Under the pieces are notes generated by a model. It was not told the origin of the DNA. It saw nothing but the letters and a program-made list of their open reading frames with translations, and made no database searches. A DNA stretch of 64,000 nucleotides from Pseudomonas marginalis (GTDB lineage Bacteria > Pseudomonadota > Gammaproteobacteria > Pseudomonadales > Pseudomonadaceae): positions 620,001-684,000 of the forward strand of contig NZ_FNSU01000001.1 in assembly GCF_900105325.1 (NCBI RefSeq). Reading direction: 5' to 3'. Positions 36,573-44,054 of this stretch are shown here, piece by piece (position 1 is the first letter of the stretch; the number at the start of each line of letters is the position of its first letter). A program made the translations under genes and the position numbers.

Positions 36573-36915
36573 AATATGTTAAATGGAACTGAAACTACCG
36601 ATTTTTCTCTGCTAGCTCCGCTACCTGCAGTCGACAGGCAAGGGGCATTTCCTGATAGTTGCGTGCGGCACGTTTACCTTATCCCCTGGGGGGGCTGGAA
36701 ATTTCACTCAAAATATGTGAGGTCCCGGAAAGTTCTGAAGGGCCTCATAAAACTGGAAACATCTGTATCGGTGTTTTTTTGTAGGGCGTTTCCTTTATCT
36801 CTGTGGGTTGGGTCTCTGCTTGCTGTTGCTCGGGGGGGAACGCTATGCCAACTAGGAAACGACTAGGCTATTGTGTTTGCTCTAAATAATTCGAACAGCG
36901 AAATTGGACTTTCTC

Positions 36916-37548
36916 ATGAATAAAGTGCTGATCGTAGATGATCATCCCGTCATTCGTCTTGCTGTGCGTATGCTAATGGAGCGTCATGGTTATGAGGTCG
37001 TTGCAGAGACCAATAACGGTGTCGATGCGTTGCAACTTGCGCGGGAGCATATGCCGGACATTGTCATACTGGATATTGGGATTCCCAAGCTCGATGGCCT
37101 GGAAGTTATTTGCCGACTTTCGTCTACCAAGCAGGCTGTCCCGTTCAAGGTCCTGGTGCTCACCTCCCAGGCTCCAGGTCACTTTTCGATGCGTTGCATG
37201 CAGGCGGGTGCTGCTGGCTATGTGTGCAAGCAACAGGACCTGACTGAATTGCTCAGCGCGATCAAGGCGGTGTTGTCGGGCTACAGCTATTTCCCAAACC
37301 AGGCACTCAACTCGGTACGCTCCACCATGGGCAATGCCAGTGAGGCCGATATGGTCGAGCGTCTGTCCGGCCGGGAGATGATGGTGTTGCAGCAGTTGGC
37401 CCGGGGCAGGACCAACAAGGAGATTGCCGACGGTATGTTTCTCAGCAACAAGACCGTCAGCACCTACAAGACTCGTCTGCTGCTCAAGCTCAATGCCCGC
37501 TCTCTCGTGGACTTGATCGAGCTGGCCCAGCGTAACGGCTTGGTATAG
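36916..37548 (+). CDS. LuxR/NarL-type response regulator (BvgA/EvgA-like)
   Basis: 210 residues from the ATG at 36916. Receiver domain with acidic pocket VDDHP, the phosphoacceptor Asp in VILDIGIPKLDG and the switch Lys in GAAGYVCKQQ. The C-terminal LuxR HTH is LSGREMMVLQQLARGRTNKEIADGMFLSNKTVSTYKTRLLLKL. No kinase gene is adjacent, so it is an orphan regulator, probably autoregulated through the TGTARG cluster upstream (inference). The long AT-rich leader sets it apart from neighbouring core genes. Confidence 0.88.
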   Translation: MNKVLIVDDHPVIRLAVRMLMERHGYEVVAETNNGVDALQLAREHMPDIVILDIGIPKLDGLEVICRLSSTKQAVPFKVLVLTSQAPGHFSMRCMQAGAAGYVCKQQDLTELLSAIKAVLSGYSYFPNQALNSVRSTMGNASEADMVERLSGREMMVLQQLARGRTNKEIADGMFLSNKTVSTYKTRLLLKLNARSLVDLIELAQRNGLV

Positions 37549-37587
37549 GTGAGGGCACAGCACTGCGCATAGGCCGCACAACCGGCA

Positions 37588-37614
37588 GAAAAAAGCCTCC
37601 GACAGGGAGGCTTC
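37588..37614 (-). terminator. terminator after the PA3496-type gene
   Basis: AAGCCTCC-GACAG-GGAGGCTT hairpin with six T on the minus strand, 19 bp past the stop of the gene at 37633. It may also slow the convergent regulator transcript. Confidence 0.85.
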
Positions 37615-37632
37615 CGGCCGTCGACCGCTTGA

Positions 37633-37815
37633 TCAGAGGTCGAAGTCGTAGTCGGCCAGTTGTTTTTGCAAGCGTCGTTCTTCCAGAAGGTTGTCGATAG
37701 TACGGCGTTTGCTCAGATTGGTCTTGGCGACCTCCGCCACAGGTGCTTCCACGCCATCGTCCTCCGATTCAACGAGGTCGTCTTCCACATCCAACTGTTC
37801 TTTGTCAGTGCTCAT
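37633..37815 (-). CDS. PA3496-family small protein, putative envelope integrity
   Basis: 60 residues from the ATG at 37815, which has CCGGAG upstream; the frame open to 37869 is not needed. A highly acidic N-terminal half (DKEQLDVEDDLVESEDDG) is followed by a basic helix (SKRRTIDNLLEERRLQKQL). It matches the small gene found beside nth in pseudomonads; the role is only annotated, not established. Confidence 0.7.
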   Translation of the reverse strand: MSTDKEQLDVEDDLVESEDDGVEAPVAEVAKTNLSKRRTIDNLLEERRLQKQLADYDFDL

Positions 37816-37922
37816 AACGTTAACTCCGGAGTAAGACTGCCGTTGGCGCTCCTTATAACGATAATCCATGAATGGGTAAAAAAGATTTTTTCAATCGACT
37901 GATCGAGAAAACCAATGAGCCC

Positions 37923-38561
37923 TCAATCGTCCGACGTCTTGCCCTTGTATTCGCACAGGTCTTCAATGCGGCAGCTGCCGCAGCGCGGCTTGCGGGCCTG
38001 GCAAACATAGCGTCCGTGCAGGATCAGCCAATGGTGGGAGTCAAGCAGGTACGGTTTGGGCACGAACTTCATGAGCTGCTTTTCCACTTCGACCACGTTC
38101 TTGCCGCGGGCTATTCCGGTTCGATTACTGACCCGAAAAATATGGGTATCCACGGCCATGGTGAGTTGCCTGAATGCGGTGTTGAGCACCACGTTAGCGG
38201 TTTTACGGCCCACCCCCGGCAGGGCTTCCAGTGCTTCGCGGGTTTCTGGCACTTCGCTATTGTGCCGTTCTATCAGCAAGCGGCAGGTCTCGATGACATT
38301 CTTGGCCTTGCTGTTGTAGAGGCCGATGGTCTTGATGTACTCCGATAACCCGTCCACGCCCAGGGCGTAAATCGCCTCTGGCGTGTTTGCCACGGGATAC
38401 AGCCTGGCCGTGGCCTTGTTGACGCCGACGTCCGTGGATTGGGCCGACAGGATCACTGCAATCAGTAACTCGAACGGCGAGGAGTAGGCCAGTTCGGTCT
38501 TGGGTTCCGGATTGTCTTCGTGAAGCCTGCGAAAAATTTCCAGGCGTTTTGCGGCGTTCAT
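37923..38561 (-). CDS. nth: endonuclease III
   Basis: 212 residues from the ATG at 38561. HhH motif LPGVGRKTANVVLN contains the catalytic Lys, the catalytic Asp lies in VDTHIFRV, and the [4Fe-4S] cluster cysteines are C-x6-C-x2-C-x5-C near the C-terminus. It excises oxidised pyrimidines in base-excision repair. The same neighbours (PA3496-type gene, rnfB) occur in P. aeruginosa. Confidence 0.95.
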   Translation of the reverse strand: MNAAKRLEIFRRLHEDNPEPKTELAYSSPFELLIAVILSAQSTDVGVNKATARLYPVANTPEAIYALGVDGLSEYIKTIGLYNSKAKNVIETCRLLIERHNSEVPETREALEALPGVGRKTANVVLNTAFRQLTMAVDTHIFRVSNRTGIARGKNVVEVEKQLMKFVPKPYLLDSHHWLILHGRYVCQARKPRCGSCRIEDLCEYKGKTSDD

Positions 38562-38696
38562 GGGGCGGAAGGTTCCTTTCGGGCAGTCAGCGTAGTTTCG
38601 AATAGTGGGTCCAGGCCTGGAGTCCTGCGAGCAGGACAAGCCGACGATATCAATGTGGTGTCGGCGATGGACTGTAACAACCCCCAGGATTATCAG

Positions 38697-39659
38697 TCAT
38701 GTGCCATGGGCGTCTACTTGGCGCTGCGCATCATCGAGCTTGTGTTGCGCGTCGGCTAATTGTTGCGGATCCGCCTGTTGGTCGAGGGCTTTCTTCAACT
38801 CGGCCCGGCGCATCGCCAATTGGATTTTGGCGCGCTTGAGGTCGGCGTTGTTGACGGCAGGCAGCGGTGTCGCGGGTGTGTGATGCTGGCCCAGGGCTGC
38901 CAACGCCTGCTCCGCTGCCTCGAACTGCTGTTGCAGGGCGATCAGTTGGGATTGTTGTTCAAAGGTCGGCGGGTGCCCAAAAGCCTGCAAGGATTTGTGC
39001 AATTGGGCGCGGCTCATGGCCACATTGATCTTGGCTTTTTTCACCTCCGCATCCTGGGCGGCTCGCGCTGCGTCAAGTGGCAAAGGGGGAGTTGGTGCTG
39101 AACGCTGAGGCCGCGCCACACGTTGGGCAATCCTGTGCTCTTCTTCCCGTTGCAGGCGCGCATTGCGTTGTTCAAAGCGTTGCCGGGCACGGTCGCGCTT
39201 GAAATCTCGTTCACGGCGTTCGTTTTCGTTCGCTGCCAGGCCGCCGACGATCGGCAGCCCTGTGACCAGTGGGCGTAACTCAATGCAGTCGACGGGGCAG
39301 GGCGCGACGCACAGGTCGCAACCGGTGCACTCATCGATGATAACGGTGTGCATCAACTTGGCGGCGCCGACAATCGCGTCCACCGGGCAGGCCTGGATGC
39401 ATTTGGTGCAGCCGATGCACTCGGCCTCGCGGATGTAGGCGACCTGGGCCGGGGCGTCCCCACGGCTGGTATCCAGCTCCAGAATGGGTACACGCAGTAA
39501 TAGCGCAAGGCCGGTGATCGTCTCCTGTCCTCCGGGCGGGCATTTGTTGATTGCCTCGCCCCGGGCGATACCCTCGGCGTAAGGCTTGCAGCCCGGGTGC
39601 CCACATTTGCCGCATTGTGTCTGCGGCAGCAGCGCGTCGATACGTTGAATCAGATTCAT
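38697..39659 (-). CDS. rnfB: orphan RnfB-like ferredoxin with duplicated C-terminal tail
   Basis: 320 residues from the ATG at 39659. An N-terminal [4Fe-4S] motif (CGKCGHPGCKPYAEGI) is followed by two CxxCxxCxxxCP ferredoxin clusters. The usual N-terminal membrane helix of RnfB is absent. The C-terminal ~150 residues are a charged helical tail with two related units (EVKKAKINVAMSRAQLHKSL and DLKRAKIQLAMRRAELKKAL). No rnfA, C, D, G or E gene is present between nth and metG, so it must act outside a canonical Rnf complex or with distant partners. Confidence 0.8.
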   Translation of the reverse strand: MNLIQRIDALLPQTQCGKCGHPGCKPYAEGIARGEAINKCPPGGQETITGLALLLRVPILELDTSRGDAPAQVAYIREAECIGCTKCIQACPVDAIVGAAKLMHTVIIDECTGCDLCVAPCPVDCIELRPLVTGLPIVGGLAANENERRERDFKRDRARQRFEQRNARLQREEEHRIAQRVARPQRSAPTPPLPLDAARAAQDAEVKKAKINVAMSRAQLHKSLQAFGHPPTFEQQSQLIALQQQFEAAEQALAALGQHHTPATPLPAVNNADLKRAKIQLAMRRAELKKALDQQADPQQLADAQHKLDDAQRQVDAHGT

Positions 39660-39732
39660 GGAGTGATCATTGGCGTGCCGGTTGAACAAACAGGGTTTGA
39701 TTATCCGGCAAGCGAGAAGGGGGGACTAGTTG

Positions 39733-39765
39733 AAAAGCCCCGTCGCCGAAACGACAGGGCTGTTT
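39733..39765 (-). terminator. metG terminator
   Basis: AAAAGCCCCGTCG...CGACAGGGCTGTTTT, an imperfect stem 9 bp past the metG stop with a short T-run. Confidence 0.65.
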
Positions 39766-39773
39766 TGCAGCGC

Positions 39774-41825
39774 TTACTTGATACGTTGACCCGGCTTGGC
39801 GCCGCTGTCCGGGCTCAGCAGGTAGATCTCTTCGCCGCCAGGGCCAGCCGCCATCACCATGCCTTCGGAGATACCGAACTTCATTTTCCGCGGCTTGAGG
39901 TTGGCAATCATCATGGTCAGGCGACCATTGAGCTTGGATGGGTCCGGATAGGCGCTCTTGATTCCGGAGAACACGTTGCGTTGTTCGTCACCAATATCGA
40001 GGGTCAGGCGCAGCAGTTTGTCGGCCCCTTCCACGGCTTCGGCCTTGATGATCAGCGCCACGCGCAGGTCCACGGCAGCAAAGGCGTCAAAGTCGATTTC
40101 CGGGGAAAGCGGGTCCTTGGCCAGCTCGCCGTTACCGGCCGGTTTCGATTCGCCGGTATCGGTCTGGCTGGCAGCCAGGTCTTCTTTCGATGCGTCGGTC
40201 ATTGCCTGGACCTTGACCGGGTCGATCCGGGTCATCAGAGGCTTGAATTCATTCAACTGATGGTTGCTGAGCAACGTGGCGTGGTCGTTCCAGGTGAGCG
40301 GGGCGACATTGAGGAACGCCTCGGCGTCGGCGGCCAGCAATGGCAACACGGGCTTGAGGAAGATCACCAACTGGCGGAATAGGTTGACGCCGGTGGCGCA
40401 GATCGCCTGGACCTCTTCCTGCTTGCCTTCCTGCTTGTTCAGCGACCAGGGGGCCTTGTCGGCAATCCAGGCGTTGGCGCGGTCGGCCAGGCCCATGATC
40501 TCGCGCATGGCGCGGGCAAAGTCGCGGGCTTCATAGGCGTCGGCGATGCTTGGGGCGGCAGCCAGGAACGCGTCGGTCAGTTCCGGCGCGGCGTTCTCGG
40601 CCACCAGCAGGCCGGCGTTGCCTTTGTGGATAAAACCGGCGCAGCGGCTGGCGATGTTGACCACCTTGCCAACCAGGTCCGAGTTGACCTTCTGGACGAA
40701 GTCTTCCAGGTTCAGGTCCAGGTCGTCGACGCCACGGCCCAGCTTGGAGGCGTAGTAGTAGCGCAGGTATTCCGGCGACAGGTGGTCCAGGTAGGTGCGT
40801 GCCTTGATAAAGGTGCCACGGGACTTGGACATCTTCTGGCCATTGACCGTCAGGTAGCCGTGTACCGCGATGCCGGTTGGCTTGCGGTAGCCCGAACCTT
40901 CGAGCATGGCTGGCCAGAACAGGGCGTGGAAGTTGACGATGTCCTTGCCTATGAAGTGGTACAGCTCGGCGGTGGAGTCCTTGCCCCAGAACGCATCGAA
41001 GTCCAGCTCCGGCGTACGGTCGCAGAGGTTCTTGAAGCTGGCCATGTAGCCGATCGGCGCGTCCAGCCATACATAGAAGTATTTGCCGGGCTCGCCTGGG
41101 ATCTCGAAGCCGAAGTACGGTGCATCGCGGGAGATGTCCCACTGTTGCAGGCCTGCATCCAGCCATTCGGCGATCTTGTTGGCCACGGCGTCCTGCAGGG
41201 TGCCGCTGCGGGTCCAGGTTTGCAGCATCTGCTGGAAATCCGGGAGCTTGAAGAAGAAGTGCTGGGAATCCTTGAGTACCGGGATGGCGCCGGAGATAGC
41301 CGAGCGCGGGTTCTTAAGGTCAGTCGGTGCGTAGGTGGCACCGCATTTTTCGCAGTTGTCGCCGTACTGGTCTTCAGTGCCGCATTTCGGGCAGGTGCCC
41401 TTGATGAAGCGGTCGGCCAGGAACATTTTCTTTTCCGGGTCGAAATACTGCGTGATCGAGCGCGTGGCAATGTGCCCGGCGTCCTTCAAACGCAGGTAGA
41501 TCTGGCTCGACAGCTCACGGTTTTCGGCGGAGTGGGTCGAGTGGAAGTTGTCGAAATCCACCAGGAACTCGGCAAAGTCGGCGCTGTGTTCAGCCTGCAC
41601 ATTGGCGATCAGCTGTTCCGGGGTGATGCCTTCCTTTTCGGCGCGCAGCATGATGGCCGAACCGTGGGCGTCGTCCGCGCAGACATAGATGCATTGATTG
41701 CCGCGATGCTTCTGGAAGCGCACCCACATATCGGTCTGGATGTACTCAAGCATATGGCCAAGATGGATGGAACCATTGGCATAGGGCAGGGCGCTGGTGA
41801 CGAGGATCTTGCGTGGCTCGGACAT
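39774..41825 (-). CDS. metG: methionyl-tRNA synthetase
   Basis: 683 residues, the long dimeric form. HIGH-type motif SIHLGHM, a CPKC...CEKC zinc knuckle, the KMSKS loop QKMSKSRGT, and a C-terminal EMAP/tRNA-binding domain (VDLRVALIIKAEAVEGADKLLRL). Divergent from apbC with a ~170-bp gap. Confidence 0.96.
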   Translation of the reverse strand: MSEPRKILVTSALPYANGSIHLGHMLEYIQTDMWVRFQKHRGNQCIYVCADDAHGSAIMLRAEKEGITPEQLIANVQAEHSADFAEFLVDFDNFHSTHSAENRELSSQIYLRLKDAGHIATRSITQYFDPEKKMFLADRFIKGTCPKCGTEDQYGDNCEKCGATYAPTDLKNPRSAISGAIPVLKDSQHFFFKLPDFQQMLQTWTRSGTLQDAVANKIAEWLDAGLQQWDISRDAPYFGFEIPGEPGKYFYVWLDAPIGYMASFKNLCDRTPELDFDAFWGKDSTAELYHFIGKDIVNFHALFWPAMLEGSGYRKPTGIAVHGYLTVNGQKMSKSRGTFIKARTYLDHLSPEYLRYYYASKLGRGVDDLDLNLEDFVQKVNSDLVGKVVNIASRCAGFIHKGNAGLLVAENAAPELTDAFLAAAPSIADAYEARDFARAMREIMGLADRANAWIADKAPWSLNKQEGKQEEVQAICATGVNLFRQLVIFLKPVLPLLAADAEAFLNVAPLTWNDHATLLSNHQLNEFKPLMTRIDPVKVQAMTDASKEDLAASQTDTGESKPAGNGELAKDPLSPEIDFDAFAAVDLRVALIIKAEAVEGADKLLRLTLDIGDEQRNVFSGIKSAYPDPSKLNGRLTMMIANLKPRKMKFGISEGMVMAAGPGGEEIYLLSPDSGAKPGQRIK

Positions 41826-41997
41826 GGGGCTCGGCTACTTGATGAAACGGAGGTCGGCCACTATAAAGCGCCGGGAAATTTATTTCACCCCGTGGTGCTG
41901 TTTCAGAATCTTCCGCACCTGCGAAAGCATGCCGTAACGCTGCTGGAACGGTTAGGATAGCCGCCTGTTTCAGTCAGTCTTTTTTCGGGAGTTGCCC

Positions 41998-43092
41998 ATG
42001 AGCGCCGTCAATCGCGCAGCGGTGGAAGCCGTTCTTCGCCAGTACACCGACCCCTATTTGAACCAGGATCCGGTCAGCGCCGGCTGTGTACGCGCCATCG
42101 AGGTCCAGGGTGACCAGGTCTCGGTCCAGCTGGAGCTGGGTTATGCCGCCGGCCTGTTCAAGAGCGGTTGGGCGCAGATGCTGCAAATGGCCATCGAGGG
42201 CCTCGACGGCGTGCGTGCGGCCAAGGTCGACGTCCAGTGCGTGATCGCCCCGCACAAGGCCCAGGCGCAGATCCCGGGCCTGGCCAACGTCAAGAACGTG
42301 GTGGCAGTCGCTTCCGGCAAGGGCGGCGTGGGCAAATCCACCACCGCAGCCAACCTGGCCCTGGCCCTGGCCCGTGAAGGCGCGCGTGTGGGTATTCTCG
42401 ACGCCGATATCTACGGCCCGAGCCAGGGCGTGATGTTCGGCATCGCCGAAGGCACGCGGCCGAAGGTCAAGGACCAGAAGTGGTTCGTGCCGATCGAGTC
42501 CATGGGCGTGGAGGTCATGTCCATGGCGTTCCTGACCGATGACAACACGCCGATGGTGTGGCGCGGGCCGATGGTCTCCGGCGCGTTGCTGCAATTGGTT
42601 ACCCAGACCGCCTGGGGCGACCTGGATTACCTGGTGATCGACATGCCGCCAGGCACCGGCGATATCCAACTGACCCTGGCACAGAAAGTCCCGGTGGCCG
42701 GCTCGGTGATCGTGACCACGCCCCAGGACCTGGCGTTGCTGGACGCCAGGAAGGGCGTGGAGATGTTCCGCAAGGTCAACATTCCGGTGCTGGGTGTGGT
42801 GGAGAACATGGCGGTGCACATCTGCTCCAACTGCGGCCACGCAGAGCATCTATTTGGTGAAGGTGGTGGCGAGAAGCTGGCGATCCAGTACGGCGTTGAA
42901 CTACTGGCCTCGTTGCCATTGTCGATGGGCATTCGTGAACAGGCCGACGGCGGCAAGCCCACCGTAGCGGCAGAGCCCGATGGCCAGATCGCCATGATCT
43001 ACCAGGAATTGGCTCGCCATGTGGGCGCCCGGATCGTCCTGCAGGAAGCGGCGGCCCCGGCAATGCCGACCATTACGGTCAGCGACGACTGA
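41998..43092 (+). CDS. apbC: iron-sulfur cluster carrier protein ApbC/Mrp
   Basis: 364 residues from the ATG at 41998 (CGGGAG upstream). An N-terminal MIP18-type domain (VEAVLRQYTDPYLNQDPV) is followed by a P-loop with the deviant Walker A GKGGVGKSTT and a CxxC pair (HICSNCGHAEH) that binds a transferable [4Fe-4S] cluster. Confidence 0.93.
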   Translation: MSAVNRAAVEAVLRQYTDPYLNQDPVSAGCVRAIEVQGDQVSVQLELGYAAGLFKSGWAQMLQMAIEGLDGVRAAKVDVQCVIAPHKAQAQIPGLANVKNVVAVASGKGGVGKSTTAANLALALAREGARVGILDADIYGPSQGVMFGIAEGTRPKVKDQKWFVPIESMGVEVMSMAFLTDDNTPMVWRGPMVSGALLQLVTQTAWGDLDYLVIDMPPGTGDIQLTLAQKVPVAGSVIVTTPQDLALLDARKGVEMFRKVNIPVLGVVENMAVHICSNCGHAEHLFGEGGGEKLAIQYGVELLASLPLSMGIREQADGGKPTVAAEPDGQIAMIYQELARHVGARIVLQEAAAPAMPTITVSDD

Positions 43093-43109
43093 ACTCGCTG
43101 AAGGACAAG

Positions 43110-43134
43110 AAGCCTCGACTTGTCGGGGCTTTTT
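43110..43134 (+). terminator. apbC terminator
   Basis: AAGCCTCGAC-TT-GTCGGGGCTT followed by TTT, about 18 bp past the stop. Confidence 0.8.
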
Positions 43135-43187
43135 CTTGCCTGGAGATCGGTCAATGGGTTTCTTTTACGCTTTTACGCAATGGCGCG

Positions 43188-43205
43188 CGTAAGCATTCGC
43201 TTACT
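43188..43205. promoter_or_regulatory. GacA box (upstream activating sequence of rsmZ)
   Basis: CGTAAGCATTCGCTTACT keeps the perfect GTAAG-N6-CTTAC core of the TGTAAGN6CTTACA element. Its centre is ~180 bp upstream of the rsmZ start, as in characterised pseudomonads where GacA acts at a distance. The DNA between (43206-43340) is AT-rich and otherwise shows nothing gene-like. Confidence 0.85.
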
Positions 43206-43377
43206 TTCTCGTAAGTGTTTGGTTTTTTTGCCGGGCGTGTGCGTCTCTAATCCTTGAGGGAGTTTTCTATCTAATTGAAATATAACAATTATTTATCTTT
43301 GTCTGGGCGCTGGAAACTGTCAGTGCCAAGTTTGGATCCCGTTGAACTTCCCTCGGAACTCTCTAACATCAGCCCTG

Positions 43378-43508
43378 TGTCCACGGATTGACACAGCCAT
43401 CAAGGAACGATGGTTGAAGGAACGTCGCAGGATGCGATTCATCAGGATGATGAAAAGGAACACAGGGACTAGGGAAAAAATGTGGGCGGGTCATACCGCC
43501 CCTTTTTT
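43378..43508 (+). ncRNA. rsmZ: RsmZ regulatory RNA (sequesters RsmA/RsmE)
   Basis: The promoter is TTGAAC (43342), 16-nt spacer, TAACAT (43364). The ~131-nt transcript begins TGTCCACGGATTGACACAGCC and carries about eight GGA motifs, most exposed as AGGA or AAGGA between short stems. It ends in GGGCGGG-TCATA-CCGCCC plus T-run (43484-43508). The sequence and location next to fdxA match RsmZ of P. fluorescens and P. aeruginosa. It is induced by GacS/GacA and titrates RsmA-type repressors, controlling secondary metabolism and biofilm. Confidence 0.93.
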
Positions 43509-43543
43509 CGTCTATAGAAAAGTGAATGCGTTCCCCGGAACGC

Positions 43544-43571
43544 AAAAAAGGCCCTTGAAGGGCCTTTTTTT
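43544..43571 (-). terminator. fdxA terminator
   Basis: AAAAAAGGCCCTTGAAGGGCCTTTTTTT, 18 bp past the fdxA stop; it also backs up the rsmZ terminator on the other strand. Confidence 0.88.
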
Positions 43572-43588
43572 GTTGGGCAGCGGCGCTT

Positions 43589-43912
43589 TTAGCGCTCTAG
43601 TTGCTCAATCTTGTTGGGTTTGCCATCCCATTCGGCGGCATCCGGCAACGAGTCTTTCTTCTCGGTGATGTTTGGCCAGATTTCAGCCAATTCAACGTTC
43701 AACTGAATGAACTGTTCCATGCCCGCCGGGACTTCGTCCTCGGAGAAAATGGCGACGGCCGGGCATTCAGGTTCACACAGGGCGCAGTCAATGCACTCGT
43801 CCGGGTGGATGACCAGGAAGTTCGGGCCTTCGTAGAAGCAGTCCACCGGACACACTTCTACGCAGTCGGTGTACTTGCACTTGATGCAGTTGTCGGTGAC
43901 GACGAAGGTCAT
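43589..43912 (-). CDS. fdxA: 7Fe ferredoxin FdxA
   Basis: 107 residues. N-terminal [3Fe-4S]/[4Fe-4S] motifs CIKCKYTDCVEVCPVDC and CIDCALCEPECP, and a C-terminal extension with conserved aromatic residues, define the Azotobacter-type ferredoxin I family. The neighbouring mutS and rsmZ are the usual partners. Confidence 0.95.
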   Translation of the reverse strand: MTFVVTDNCIKCKYTDCVEVCPVDCFYEGPNFLVIHPDECIDCALCEPECPAVAIFSEDEVPAGMEQFIQLNVELAEIWPNITEKKDSLPDAAEWDGKPNKIEQLER

Positions 43913-44054
43913 TTCTAATTCTCTCCTCAGGCGGCGGCAGCGAAACCCTTTGTGGTAGGGCTCGCGAGGTTCGGGAGCGATAGTCTGCAGGCCAGGCTAA
44001 GAGCCAGCAGCATCCCAAACCGCGCGAGAGTCTATCAGCTTGCAAGCGTGAGCG

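Noticed and set aside
36576..36866. 96-codon ORF in the AT-rich gap after argG
   Set aside because: Weak ribosome site, no family-like sequence, and it begins right at the end of the TGTARG array; more likely leader DNA of the regulator gene.
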